Source: Bacilli bacterium
GTDB lineage: Bacteria; Bacillota_I; Bacilli_A; RF39; UBA660
Length of the DNA stretch: 64,000 bases
Assembly: GCA_017473105.1 (NCBI GenBank)
Contig: JAFUNE010000010.1
Coordinates: 50,469 to 114,468 of the forward strand
Direction of reading: 5' to 3'
Part shown: piece by piece, positions 33,929-43,578 of the stretch
Layout of the letters: every line of letters starts with the position of its first letter
Position numbering within the stretch: position 1 is the stretch's first letter
The notes under the pieces: generated by a model
The model's database searches: none
The model's input: the letters and a program-made list of their open reading frames with translations, nothing else
What the model was told of the DNA's origin: nothing
Translations under genes and position numbers: made by a program

Positions 33929-35392
33929 CTACTTAGTAATAACATAAGGATTATCAATACTTCCATTTCCTTCAAGAACATCTATATTACCCTTTAAAGT
34001 AATTACAGGTCTAATACCACTTTCCTTAGATACATTAAGTTGAGTAATATTATTTTTATTTACTACAAAATTATATGCATTACCATTAAGAAAATATGCA
34101 GGAGACATAGTCCAATACGAATCATTAGTGTATAAATAACTATTCTTAGGATCTTTTAAAAATCCAGTATAAAATAATTCATCTAAAGTAATAAGACCAA
34201 TAGAATTAGAAAGTTCTCCATTTCCATACATTTCAAGAACACTAAACCTATCATTTTCATATTCACATATTAAACTATACGAATTATTAAGATGTCTATT
34301 CATTGGAGTATAACCACTATTACTATTACCAAAACCATTCTTATCAAAATCTACTTTATTATAATTAAATTCAGCAGTTTTACGATTAGCACAATAACTA
34401 CCATTATTTGAAATATAATTACTATAATCAGACAAATTAGTATTATACCAACTATCTAAAAATATTTTAATAGAACTCGAACTCATATTAGAATGCTCAT
34501 TGACATAATCTCCACTACTAGCACTACCATACATATATCCAACATAAGCATTATAATTAGAATTTTTATTGAATTGATTTGATTTTTCAACAAGAACATT
34601 ATTATCATTACACTTTCCATCAATAAAATTTCCATTATAAATAGCCTTTACATCAAATGAATCAGTAGTACTAATTATTTTGTAACACTTATCTGCAACT
34701 ACTAAATTATTATTTATTTCTCTACTACCTCTATAAATATACACAGTTTCACCATTAGTAGTAGTATTGGTACTAAAAACAAGACCAGACATAGTAGTAT
34801 CACCATATATAAGTTCTTCATTTCCATAAGATGAATTTTCTATAATCTTATATAGTGAATTTTCACTATAATCTTCAAATACATCACTTGAAGTAACAAT
34901 ATTTAATTTAGCAAAAAAAGTCTTAAGCTCATTTTCAAATTGATCTTTTCCAGTATTTAAAAAATCAATATTTAAAATATATTTATGCTCTTCATTTTTA
35001 CCAATTTTCACATAAGAAGCAATAGTAGTATTAGTACTAGGAACAACCTTCTCTTTTATATAAGCACCATTATCAGACTTTAAAGAAAAAACTAGCTCCT
35101 CTTTATTAACAAAACTATTTGCTACATCTACTAAATTTATATTGTAATACAAATCATTATCAGTAACATTCTTAACATAAAATACTTTAGTTAAAGAGTC
35201 TCCCACTCTTGAATTAACAAGTGAAATATTACTTGTATCAACATATCTTGCTTCAAGTAATTGAATCTTAACTTCATTATTATTAATAACAACTTCTTCT
35301 TCAGTATTTACAAGAGTATAAGTAGCACTAGTAATAAAAACAAGACAACAAATAATACCTATATATATTAAAAATACAGTATGCTTTTTCAT
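33929..35392 (-). CDS. Secreted or anchored surface protein with DUF6273-like C-terminal domain
   Basis: A 487-residue protein with an N-terminal signal/anchor (~7-27, FLIYIGIICCLVFITSATYT), a ~130-residue beta-rich region with FYVKNVTDNDLYYNI that vaguely resembles TasA/camelysin-type domains, then a C-terminal domain with YWTMSPAYF, GIRPVITL and PYV. The last motifs match DUF6273-like domains of gut Firmicutes surface proteins. The same C-terminal domain ends the 53323 gene. No LPxTG sorting signal, so it is either released or held by the N-terminal helix. Confidence 0.8.
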   Translation of the reverse strand: MKKHTVFLIYIGIICCLVFITSATYTLVNTEEEVVINNNEVKIQLLEARYVDTSNISLVNSRVGDSLTKVFYVKNVTDNDLYYNINLVDVANSFVNKEELVFSLKSDNGAYIKEKVVPSTNTTIASYVKIGKNEEHKYILNIDFLNTGKDQFENELKTFFAKLNIVTSSDVFEDYSENSLYKIIENSSYGNEELIYGDTTMSGLVFSTNTTTNGETVYIYRGSREINNNLVVADKCYKIISTTDSFDVKAIYNGNFIDGKCNDNNVLVEKSNQFNKNSNYNAYVGYMYGSASSGDYVNEHSNMSSSSIKIFLDSWYNTNLSDYSNYISNNGSYCANRKTAEFNYNKVDFDKNGFGNSNSGYTPMNRHLNNSYSLICEYENDRFSVLEMYGNGELSNSIGLITLDELFYTGFLKDPKNSYLYTNDSYWTMSPAYFLNGNAYNFVVNKNNITQLNVSKESGIRPVITLKGNIDVLEGNGSIDNPYVITK

Positions 35393-35456
35393 ATTTTTCT
35401 CCTAATATTATAAAATAATTATATAACTATTATGCTTTTTTTTCAATAAAAAATAT

Positions 35457-35484
35457 AATAAAAGAGAACTATTATCTAGTTCTC
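35457..35484 (-). terminator. Terminator after the 35472 gene
   Basis: 8-bp stem GAGAACTA / TAGTTCTC with a 5-base loop; the T tract is interrupted (TTTTATTATATTTTTT). Overlaps the end of the gene. Confidence 0.65.
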
Positions 35485-36281
35485 ATATCTTTTAAAATTC
35501 TAACCAAAGATTCATTTTTAGGTTTACATGAAGGATTAATTTTACCATAAGCATACATCATAGAATAAAGTTTATCTTTAACAGGAGCTACATCCCAAGA
35601 AAACATTTCACTTCTGCCTAACTTTTTAGCAATATTAGATTTATAATGATAAACACCATTTTTATCAATATAATCAAGTTTATTTTGATCAGAAACTTTT
35701 CTATATAATTTAACTATATCTTCTCCATTTAATAACGCACTATTAAATTCCTCAGTACTAATTAAAAAATCTTTAAGTCTTTTCATTTCCATATTATGTT
35801 TCATTTCATCAGCAATATTTTTCATTTCTAAAAGAGAAAAAACTCTCTCATATCCATTAACTTCTAATAAATAATTTAAAAAGTCATTTACAACAAATGA
35901 GATATCTTCAAAACTAACTTCTCTCTTGCAATTATTCATATGATTATTAAGTTTTATCGAATTACTAGGATTAGTATAATACAAATAATATGATAAATTT
36001 TTATAAATACCGCTAATCAAACATTGTGAATCTACAAAACATTGTTTATCTTGTTTCTCATATAAATCCCTAGAATAAATACCAAAATCAATACAACCAA
36101 TCATTCCAAGATAATTAATTAAATCAACTAAAACAGCATCTCTAACATCATTATCTATATTTTTAATAACACTACGATTTTCTAAAATATAACTTTTAGC
36201 ATAATCACTTAAGCAAAAACATATATCACTAGCTCTATAAGGTATAGTATTTCCTTCATATTCAACAAATTCCTTTTTCAT
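35472..36281 (-). CDS. Hypothetical protein, tail-like C-terminus
   Basis: A 269-residue soluble protein starting MKKEFVEYEG, with SD GAGGTGG. Predominantly helical, with several Cys residues spread in the first half (ICFCL, GCID, QCLI) and no zinc-ribbon spacing. It ends NESLVRILKDMRTR, which could be a divergent version of the hydrophobic/basic tail of the 1-12 kb block. No known domain. Single gene, divergent from def. Confidence 0.78.
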   Translation of the reverse strand: MKKEFVEYEGNTIPYRASDICFCLSDYAKSYILENRSVIKNIDNDVRDAVLVDLINYLGMIGCIDFGIYSRDLYEKQDKQCFVDSQCLISGIYKNLSYYLYYTNPSNSIKLNNHMNNCKREVSFEDISFVVNDFLNYLLEVNGYERVFSLLEMKNIADEMKHNMEMKRLKDFLISTEEFNSALLNGEDIVKLYRKVSDQNKLDYIDKNGVYHYKSNIAKKLGRSEMFSWDVAPVKDKLYSMMYAYGKINPSCKPKNESLVRILKDMRTR

Positions 36282-36389
36282 ATTCCACCTCAGTTGTATT
36301 ATTATAAACTACTCATAACTATTAATCAATCAATTATATTTGAAATATATACTTTTTTTTGATAAAATACTCACGGGAGAGAAAGAATT

Positions 36390-36941
36390 ATGATAGAACA
36401 ATTAAATATTTTAGATGAAAAAAATATAAAAATATTAAAACAAAAAAGCAAAGATGTAAAATTCCCACTATCAGAAGAAGACTTAACAACAATAAATAAC
36501 ATGATAATGTATTTAAGAATAAGCCAAGATGAAGAATACGCTGAAGAACACAATTTAAGAGCTGGTATGGGACTAGCTGCAATACAACTTGGGATTCCAA
36601 AAAGATACTTTGTAATATCATATAAAAATGATGATGGAACATTTGAAGAATACAAAGTAGTTAATCCTAAAATAATATCTCATTCAGAAGAATTAATTTA
36701 CGTAGAAGAAGGTGAAGGATGTTTAAGCGTTAATAGATACGTTGAAGGAATAGTACCAAGATTTGCAAGAATAACAGTAGAATTCTATGACGAAAATGGA
36801 AACAAAGTAACTAAAAGAGTGCGTGAAGAAATAGCCGTAGCTTTTCAACACGAAATGGATCACTTAGAAGGCATACTTTTCACAGATAAAATAGATCCAA
36901 AAAATCCATTTAAAAATCAAGACAACATGAGAGCTATATAA
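36390..36941 (+). CDS. def: Peptide deformylase
   Basis: A 183-residue metalloenzyme that removes the formyl group from nascent N-termini. All three family motifs are present: GMGLAAIQLG (motif I), EGCLSV (metal Cys) and QHEMDHLEG (metal His pair and catalytic Glu). The insertions around DEEYAEEHNLRAG and the length fit the type 2 enzymes of Bacillus and Staphylococcus. SD GGAGAG. Single gene with a terminator. Confidence 0.95.
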   Translation: MIEQLNILDEKNIKILKQKSKDVKFPLSEEDLTTINNMIMYLRISQDEEYAEEHNLRAGMGLAAIQLGIPKRYFVISYKNDDGTFEEYKVVNPKIISHSEELIYVEEGEGCLSVNRYVEGIVPRFARITVEFYDENGNKVTKRVREEIAVAFQHEMDHLEGILFTDKIDPKNPFKNQDNMRAI

Positions 36942-36944
36942 ATT

Positions 36945-36973
36945 AAGTAAATAACCATATTTACTTTTTTTTT
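36945..36973 (+). terminator. Terminator after def
   Basis: 9-bp stem AAGTAAATA / TATTTACTT with a 4-base loop and T run. Confidence 0.85.
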
Positions 36974-37007
36974 ATTTTAGAATATAATTAATAATAGGAG
37001 AAAAGAT

Positions 37008-37922
37008 ATGACAAAAGAGGAAATAAAGAATCTAATAATATGGTCATTACTATGCATTATATGCTTTGTATTATTCGCATTAGGATTAAATAAATATAAT
37101 CAGGGATATGGAAAATCTGGAAGAATCAAAAAAGAACTAACCCCTATTGTCGAAAAATTCAACAGTCTACAATCTATTAAAAACTCGCCTTTTCCAATTA
37201 AAGCAAAATATTCAAATAAAAAAATAATTGTAGAATACGAAAGCGAAAGCATAGATACAACATTTGAATTTCAATCAAAAGAAATTGGTAAAACAATACA
37301 AATATCTACTACCTACCCTAAATCAATTGAAGAAAGTGCTAAAAAAGTAATAGAAAATATGGTAGATGCAGTATCAATAATAAATGGAAATTATGAAAAT
37401 GAAGTATTTTCAAAATATAAATATGAAAACTTTTATACAACAGAACCAGAACACGGATTTACACTAAGAGATAACCTAGGAGAAATAACAGCAACAATTT
37501 CAACAAATGTTAATCTTCTAGATCAAATCGAAGATATATTCTTTGAAGAAACAAAAATTACATACATATCATATGATGACTTAAAAAATATGAAATATAA
37601 ATTAGAAGACGAAAAACAATTTTCTTTCACTAAAGGAAATTTATCAATGTATGTAGTTGAAACAGATTATAAATATATAATTTATTGTACAGATAAAACA
37701 GCAAATAAAGATGATTTATATAATTCAATTTTAGCAGCAGTTAATATATTAGATATTGATGCATACAACGATATGTCAAAAATAAATTTAAATATAACTA
37801 CTGACTTTATAAGAAAAAATTATGAAATTAAAGTTAATCCAGAAAAAATAGAAAATGATTATGAAATATCAGGAAATCCATTAATAAGATTAACATTAAC
37901 AAAAAAACTAGAAGAAAAATAA
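37008..37922 (+). CDS. Hypothetical membrane-anchored protein
   Basis: A 304-residue protein with a single N-terminal membrane helix (~11-28, IWSLLCIICFVLFALGL) and a polar domain of ~270 residues, presumably outside the cell. SD AGGAGA. No known domain. The internal repeat of TTEPEHGFTLRDNLGEI-type beta strands suggests a beta-rich fold. It shares a bidirectional terminator with glyS. Confidence 0.78.
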   Translation: MTKEEIKNLIIWSLLCIICFVLFALGLNKYNQGYGKSGRIKKELTPIVEKFNSLQSIKNSPFPIKAKYSNKKIIVEYESESIDTTFEFQSKEIGKTIQISTTYPKSIEESAKKVIENMVDAVSIINGNYENEVFSKYKYENFYTTEPEHGFTLRDNLGEITATISTNVNLLDQIEDIFFEETKITYISYDDLKNMKYKLEDEKQFSFTKGNLSMYVVETDYKYIIYCTDKTANKDDLYNSILAAVNILDIDAYNDMSKINLNITTDFIRKNYEIKVNPEKIENDYEISGNPLIRLTLTKKLEEK

Positions 37923-37951
37923 AACATATATCAAATTGATATATGTTTTTT
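37923..37951. terminator. Bidirectional terminator between the 37008 gene and glyS
   Basis: Stem AACATATATCAA / TTGATATATGTT (nearly perfect palindrome) with flanking A and T runs; serves both convergent genes. Confidence 0.88.
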
Positions 37952-37955
37952 CTTA

Positions 37956-39332
37956 TTAAAATTTATTTCTATCTTCAACAAATTTAACAAGATCTTCAAG
38001 TTTAACAACTTCTTGTTCCATTGAATCTCTATGTCTTACAGTAACAGTTCCTTCATTCATTGTATTATCATCAATTGTAACACAGAAAGGAGTACCAACA
38101 ACATCAGCTCTTCTATATCTCTTACCAATAGAACCAGCTTCATCATAAGATGTTGGGAAATATTTACTTAATTCTCTATATACTTCCATTGCTTTATCTT
38201 GATGATATTTTTTAACTAAAGGTAAAACTGTAACTTTCATTGGAGCTAAGAATGGATGAAGTCTTAAAACTTCTCTTTCTTCATTCTCAAGTTGTTCTTT
38301 ATCATAAGCATTACATAAAACTGTTAAAAATAATCTTTCTACTCCTAATGATGGTTCAACTACATAAGGAATATATTTTTGATTAGTTTCAGGATCTAAA
38401 TATTCTAAAGATTGTTTAGAATGTTCCATATGTTGAGTTAAATCATAACTTGTACGAGAAGCAATTCCCCATAACTCACCCCAACCAAATGGGAATAAAT
38501 ATTCAATATCGGTAGTTGCATTACTATAGAAACTTAATTCCTCTTGTGAGTGATCTCTAAGTCTTAATCTTTCTTCTTTAATACCTAAATCCATTAAGAA
38601 TTTTTTACATTCACCTTTATAATATTTAAACCATTCAAGTTCAGTACCAGGTTTACAGAAAAATTCAAGTTCCATTTGTTCAAATTCTCTAACTCTAAAA
38701 ATAAAGTTACCTGGAGTAATTTCATTTCTAAAACTCTTACCTACTTGTCCTACACCAAATGGTAATTTAAGTCTCATACTTCTTTGAATATTATTGAAAT
38801 TAACAAAAATACCTTGAGCAGTTTCTGGTCTCATATAAACAACATTTTTATTATCTTCAGTAACTCCTTGGAATGTTTTAAACATTAAATTAAAGTTTCT
38901 AATATCTGTAAAATCCTTTGCTCCACAATCAGGACAAGCAATTCCTAACTCTTTAATTTTAGCAACCATATCATCATTTGATAAACCAGCTGCATCTTCA
39001 AACCCTGCTTCTTCTAATAATTTATCAGCTCTATGACGAGTTTTACAAGACTTACAATCAATTAGAGGGTCTGAGAAAGTCTTTAAATGTCCACTTGCTT
39101 CCCAAGTCTTAGTATTCATTAAAATAGCACTATCAAGACCAACATTATTAACATCTTCTTGTACAAATCTTTTAAGCCAAGCTTTCTTTAAATTATTTTT
39201 AAGTTCAACTCCTAAAGGACCAAAATCCCAAGTATTCGCAAGTCCTCCATAAATTTCACTTCCTTGAAATATATATCCATAATTCTTACAATAATTTGTA
39301 AGTTCTTCCATTGTTATTTTACTATCATTCAT
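37956..39332 (-). CDS. glyS: Glycyl-tRNA synthetase, dimeric single-chain type
   Basis: A 458-residue class II synthetase of the alpha2 type, charging tRNA-Gly. Visible: N-terminal [18 protein letters not shown], a zinc-type insert (CKSCK...CPDCGAKD), motif 2 as [20 protein letters not shown], and motif 3 with GVERLF ([12 protein letters not shown]), then an anticodon domain ending in [12 protein letters not shown]. The length is typical. It lies 3 bases after the 39336 gene, and both are downstream of a glycine T-box (40030-40154), so its expression should rise when tRNA-Gly is uncharged. Confidence 0.95.
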   Translation of the reverse strand: MNDSKITMEELTNYCKNYGYIFQGSEIYGGLANTWDFGPLGVELKNNLKKAWLKRFVQEDVNNVGLDSAILMNTKTWEASGHLKTFSDPLIDCKSCKTRHRADKLLEEAGFEDAAGLSNDDMVAKIKELGIACPDCGAKDFTDIRNFNLMFKTFQGVTEDNKNVVYMRPETAQGIFVNFNNIQRSMRLKLPFGVGQVGKSFRNEITPGNFIFRVREFEQMELEFFCKPGTELEWFKYYKGECKKFLMDLGIKEERLRLRDHSQEELSFYSNATTDIEYLFPFGWGELWGIASRTSYDLTQHMEHSKQSLEYLDPETNQKYIPYVVEPSLGVERLFLTVLCNAYDKEQLENEEREVLRLHPFLAPMKVTVLPLVKKYHQDKAMEVYRELSKYFPTSYDEAGSIGKRYRRADVVGTPFCVTIDDNTMNEGTVTVRHRDSMEQEVVKLEDLVKFVEDRNKF

Positions 39333-39335
39333 TTT

Positions 39336-40022
39336 TTAATTCTCTCCTTCTTTTTTCAATTTTCTATTTATATTTTCATTTACTTCAATATTATGATTAC
39401 TAATTAAAGCATAAATTAATGAATTATAATTAGCCATATTAGTAAGTTTTATTTTAAGATCACTATTGTCACTTCCTAAATAAAAGGTTAACATATTTTT
39501 ATCTTCCATACCTCTTATACTAACAATTTCTCCATAAAATAATTCATCAATCAAATCTTTTAAAAAATAAAATTCTGTTTCTTCAAACTCATTATTTTTT
39601 AATTTACGAGATAAATATATTTTTAATCTATCTCCTACTATTTGATATTTACTTGAATAAATATTACCAGGAATTAATTCTATCATATTATAAGAACCAT
39701 TATTAATAGTATTAATTCTGTCTTCTTGATATTTATTAAGTATATTATTTAAATCTGAAATAGATAATTCTTTATCTATTATCATTCTTTTGCCATCTAT
39801 CATTTCAATGACATTTCTTTGTATACCTTCTTTTATTGCGATGCCGTAGGCAACGCCGCCAATACTACCATTATTAATAAACCTATTAATAATTAAAGAA
39901 ACAATTTCATCATAATTTAAATCTCTAAATAACTCAGATTCATTAGTATCAACATTTCTACGATCAAATGAAATAGAACTATTAGAAATATAAATAAAAT
40001 TATTCTCATTAAAATTATCCAT
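39336..40022 (-). CDS. Hypothetical protein between the T-box and glyS
   Basis: A 228-residue soluble acidic protein starting MDNFNENNFIYISN, with SD AGGAGGG. I recognise no domain; it is not RecO, which often precedes glyS in Bacilli. A GGVAYGIAIKEG segment and a FYFLKDLIDELF segment are the most structured-looking parts. Being directly under the T-box and 3 bases ahead of glyS, it should respond to glycine supply, but no role in charging is shown by the sequence. Confidence 0.78.
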   Translation of the reverse strand: MDNFNENNFIYISNSSISFDRRNVDTNESELFRDLNYDEIVSLIINRFINNGSIGGVAYGIAIKEGIQRNVIEMIDGKRMIIDKELSISDLNNILNKYQEDRINTINNGSYNMIELIPGNIYSSKYQIVGDRLKIYLSRKLKNNEFEETEFYFLKDLIDELFYGEIVSIRGMEDKNMLTFYLGSDNSDLKIKLTNMANYNSLIYALISNHNIEVNENINRKLKKEGEN

Positions 40023-40029
40023 AATTCCC

Positions 40030-40154
40030 TCCTAAAAAAAACTTCTAGAACTCCTAGGGGTCCAATCGGACGGTTCCACCCTAGTTATTCTAGAAGAATC
40101 ACTCTATTTATACAGCCTCAGTGCGTTACCATAACACTTTCTTCGCTCGTACAA
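40030..40154 (-). promoter_or_regulatory. Glycine T-box leader with a very short Stem I
   Basis: The minus strand holds the T-box core AGGGTGGAACCG (around 40071-40083) with bulge TGGA, which pairs with UCCA, the end of tRNA-Gly. The terminator arm GGACCCCTAG...TTCTAGAAG is followed by a T run (40033-40040). Upstream, TTGTAC (40154-40149) pairs with GTATAA (40113-40108), enclosing a Stem I of only 47 bases with GGC (40117-40115), a Gly codon, as probable specifier. The distal Stem I parts of typical T-boxes are absent. Uncharged tRNA-Gly would stabilise the antiterminator. Confidence 0.85.
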
Positions 40155-40186
40155 TAAATTTAGCACATTTTTTTAATAAAGTCAAA

Positions 40187-41998
40187 TTATTTATTAAAAT
40201 ACTTATTTAATACCCTTGATAATTCTTTATAAACAAGAGGTTTTTCTAAATAATCATCAAATCCCTCATTTAAATAATCTTCTTTAACACCAGCAAGGGC
40301 ATTAGCAGTAAAAGCAACTACTGGAGGAATTTCATAATCTTCAAGAACTCTAATTGCTTTAAGAGTTTCTACACCATTAAAATCACTCATCATTATATCC
40401 ATAAAAATCATATCATATTTTTCATTTGATTTAATTTTATTAATACAATCATTACCATTAGAAGACAATGAAACTTTAAATCCAAATTTTTTAAATATTT
40501 TTTCACTTAATTTCAAACTCATTTCATCATCATCAACAATTAATAACTTAAATTTAGAATAATCAACAGGACCATTTGAAATAACACTCTTCTTACCTAA
40601 AGTATTACCAATAGGACTACCATCAACAATATTTTGTTCAAATTGTACAAAATATGTACACCCTATTCTTTCAGTACTTTTAAACCAAAATTTACCCCCA
40701 AGTTTATTTACTAAATTCTTAGTTTGTTTTAAATAAGCAGAACACTTATCAATATCAGTATAGAAATTCTTTTGATCATCTAAACTTAATCCTTCACCAG
40801 TATCCATAATTTTAAAAGTAAGTAATTCTTTATTTCCATTTTTATTGCTCATTAAAGTAACCATAATTTTACCAAAAGTTGTGTTACTACAAGCATTAGA
40901 AATTAATATAGAACAAATTTGAGAAATTTTATCATAATCACCACGTAATTTAGAAGATAAATTAGGTGAAAAATTTAAACATAATCTTAATTTTTTATTA
41001 CCAATTTTCTCTTTTAAAACTTCAGTTATTTCATGAATAAGATCAGATACTTCATAATTCTTATTATTAAGAGAAACTTCATTTCTAATAACAGAAGAAT
41101 CAAAAATAGAAGATAATTTATCTAAAAGTTCATTTGAATTATTTAAAATAGAATCAACTTCTTCTTTAGTATATGAATATTTACTATTTTTAACATTATT
41201 ACAAGTTAACAAAATATTATCAATTGGATTATTAATACTATTATCAAGTCCACCAAAGAAATCTAGACGATTTTGCCCAATATTTGTACTATTTTGAAGT
41301 TTAACAGTTTCTTGTAAAAGTAATATATCTGGATTCTCTACAAAGAAATATAAAACATATGCAAATACTACAAATACAAGTGGTAAAAATGTATTTGCAT
41401 GATAAAACAAATGAAATACACATACAGCTGAACAAATTAAACAACCAAACATCGTAGAAAATATAAATTCCTTTGATAATTTATTTCTTCTAGGAATAAT
41501 TCTAGAAAATAATGATATAGATGAAATAATAAGTAATATTAATATTGTTGTAGAAGAATCTTTAGTAAATATTTCAATATTATTAACATCAATATTATCA
41601 AATAAAGAAATATAAAATGGCATAAATATTGCAATTAAATATATTATTAAAAATAAACTTATTAGTTTAAATTCTAATTTAGAAGATATAATTTTAAAAA
41701 ATTTAGTTTCATTGATATCATAGACAGTTGTTAAACAATAAAAATAAAACATAATCCATGTAGCAAATAAAGTCATTCCTTGACTTCTCCAAACAAATAC
41801 AGAGATAGGATTTTTACCAGTATATTTAAGTAAACATATACCAACAAATAACAATACACCATACATTAACCCACTATACAAAAAATATTTGTAAAGAATT
41901 GTTTTAGAAGTCTTAAATTGTTGCTTCTTATTATATATAAGCAATAAAACTAACATAAAAGAAATTGCTGCCTCTACAGGCAATAAACCATATTCCAT
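40187..41998 (-). CDS. Hybrid sensor kinase-like protein with receiver domain, H-box His replaced
   Basis: A 603-residue membrane protein with seven or so N-terminal helices (~1-225), a dimerisation region (~245-310), HATPase domain (N-box ILISNACSN, G1 box DTGEGLS) and C-terminal receiver (~480-600: VDDDE, FMDIMMSD with phospho-Asp, AFTAN, EKPL). Where kinases have S-H-E-[IV]-R-T-P, this has LDNSINNPIDNI: the phospho-accepting His is Asn. It should not autophosphorylate by itself. Paralogue of the gene 12 bases upstream (42011), which keeps the His but lacks a receiver; they probably act together. Confidence 0.85.
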   Translation of the reverse strand: MEYGLLPVEAAISFMLVLLLIYNKKQQFKTSKTILYKYFLYSGLMYGVLLFVGICLLKYTGKNPISVFVWRSQGMTLFATWIMFYFYCLTTVYDINETKFFKIISSKLEFKLISLFLIIYLIAIFMPFYISLFDNIDVNNIEIFTKDSSTTILILLIISSISLFSRIIPRRNKLSKEFIFSTMFGCLICSAVCVFHLFYHANTFLPLVFVVFAYVLYFFVENPDILLLQETVKLQNSTNIGQNRLDFFGGLDNSINNPIDNILLTCNNVKNSKYSYTKEEVDSILNNSNELLDKLSSIFDSSVIRNEVSLNNKNYEVSDLIHEITEVLKEKIGNKKLRLCLNFSPNLSSKLRGDYDKISQICSILISNACSNTTFGKIMVTLMSNKNGNKELLTFKIMDTGEGLSLDDQKNFYTDIDKCSAYLKQTKNLVNKLGGKFWFKSTERIGCTYFVQFEQNIVDGSPIGNTLGKKSVISNGPVDYSKFKLLIVDDDEMSLKLSEKIFKKFGFKVSLSSNGNDCINKIKSNEKYDMIFMDIMMSDFNGVETLKAIRVLEDYEIPPVVAFTANALAGVKEDYLNEGFDDYLEKPLVYKELSRVLNKYFNK

Positions 41999-42010
41999 AA
42001 ATACTCCTTT

Positions 42011-43507
42011 CTATATAATATTGCCAACAGGATTAGCATCAATAATTTTTTCTCTTAATTTAATAATATACTGAGTACCTTTTCCCTTTTCATTTATAAA
42101 TTCGACATTACCACCAAGCATATCAATATACTCTTTAGCAATAATAAATCCAAGTTTAACATAATCAATCTTTTTAGCATTTGAAATATAATCTTGAATA
42201 TTAAGTTCAAATTCTTCTTGCTTCATAACATGACCAGAATTTGAAATTTTATAAACTACTTCATAATATTGATCATCTATTTTTGTTCCATTTATATCAA
42301 GACTAACTTCACCATATTCAACACAATTATATGCATTCAATAAAATATTAGTTAAAGCCTTATATAATTTATCATAATCACTATTTAACATACATGGAAT
42401 TTCATGATTATAATTAAATGTAAAAATAATATTTTCTTTATTATTTTGGATAATATAATTATTGATATTTAAATATAAATCCTTAGTATTATAATCAGAC
42501 AATTTAACACTATCACGACTAGATTGAATATTTGCTACATCTAATAAATTTTGAACAATATTTTTAAGAACTAAAGCAGAAGAATTAATATTATTAAAAT
42601 AATTAATTTTATCTTCCTCAGTTAAATTATTTGATTTTATAAAATTTCCATAACCAGATATATTATAAAGAGGAGTTCTAACTTCATGAGACATATTTGT
42701 TAAAAGTTTTTGTTTATTCTTACGGGCTATTTCTTCAAGTTCAATATTCTTCTTATAATTAGTTAAAATTTGAATATCTTGGCTTTCTATAGTAAAGAAC
42801 AAAATAGCTGTTAAATATCCAAAGAAAGAAACTAAATTATTTGAATAATACTTATAAAAAACTGCAAGAAGCATTAACGCCATATACAAAATAAATATCA
42901 CAACAAAAGGAACAAAATACGAATTAGGAATTTTCTTCTTATATATAAATAAAAGAAGACAAAGAACAATAAATGCAATCATTAAAAATAAGTTAATAAA
43001 ATAGTATGCTCCACCATATAAAAATAATAAACCATTTTCACCAGTATACATAATATCATAAGGCAAAACCATTCCCAAAATAATACAAGAAACTAAAGAA
43101 AGACAATACGCAATAATCCTGTATTTTAATAACTTATTATCATCTCCTTGCATCTTTTTAAAAATATTTTTAATAACTAAAACAACAACATAGAAAGTAA
43201 AAATAGACAACCAAAACATTGAAGAAATTATATAAATTGAAAAGCAAATATCAATAATCGACTTTCTATAAGTAAAATCAAGTGGCAAAAAACAAACTGA
43301 AGCATAGCTTAATATTTCAAATATTAAAGGTAAAAAAACAAGAATCATCAATGCAAAAAACAATGAACTCGTACTTGTACCACTCTTCCTTTTTCGATAA
43401 TAAATAATACTTAAAATTATCATAAATAAAAGTACACAAAAAGTAAAACCTGTACTATTAATAAATATTTTAAAATTATAGGTTTGATTAATAACATCTA
43501 ATATCAT
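42011..43507 (-). CDS. Membrane sensor histidine kinase without receiver, degenerate ATPase box
   Basis: A 498-residue protein with about seven N-terminal helices (~1-245), then an intact H-box NMSHEVRTPLYNISGYG (~275) and a HATPase-like domain with N-box NILLNAYNC. The G1 box normally D-x-G-x-G reads ISNSGHV, so the ATP-binding Asp is missing. It ends IIDANPVGNII, homologous to IVDGSPIGNTLG just before the receiver of the downstream paralogue, as though the receiver had been lost. Both form an operon (12-base gap). Ligand unknown. Confidence 0.85.
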   Translation of the reverse strand: MILDVINQTYNFKIFINSTGFTFCVLLFMIILSIIYYRKRKSGTSTSSLFFALMILVFLPLIFEILSYASVCFLPLDFTYRKSIIDICFSIYIISSMFWLSIFTFYVVVLVIKNIFKKMQGDDNKLLKYRIIAYCLSLVSCIILGMVLPYDIMYTGENGLLFLYGGAYYFINLFLMIAFIVLCLLLFIYKKKIPNSYFVPFVVIFILYMALMLLAVFYKYYSNNLVSFFGYLTAILFFTIESQDIQILTNYKKNIELEEIARKNKQKLLTNMSHEVRTPLYNISGYGNFIKSNNLTEEDKINYFNNINSSALVLKNIVQNLLDVANIQSSRDSVKLSDYNTKDLYLNINNYIIQNNKENIIFTFNYNHEIPCMLNSDYDKLYKALTNILLNAYNCVEYGEVSLDINGTKIDDQYYEVVYKISNSGHVMKQEEFELNIQDYISNAKKIDYVKLGFIIAKEYIDMLGGNVEFINEKGKGTQYIIKLREKIIDANPVGNII

Positions 43508-43548
43508 ATATACAACTCTCCTATCATAATAATTATATCATTAATATA

Positions 43549-43578
43549 AATAAAAAGCATTAAATTTTAATGCTTTTT
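43549..43578 (-). terminator. Terminator after the metallophosphoesterase gene
   Basis: 12-bp stem AAAAAGCATTAA / TTAATGCTTTTT, small loop, T-rich 3' side on the minus strand; overlaps the gene's stop codon. Confidence 0.85.

Noticed and set aside
36555..36590. Unusual residue in peptide deformylase motif I (Ile in place of the frequent Pro)
   Set aside because: That position is variable in the family; all metal ligands and the catalytic Glu are present.
36371..36655. Two minus-strand frames opposite def
   Set aside because: Antisense to the deformylase motifs; no independent evidence.
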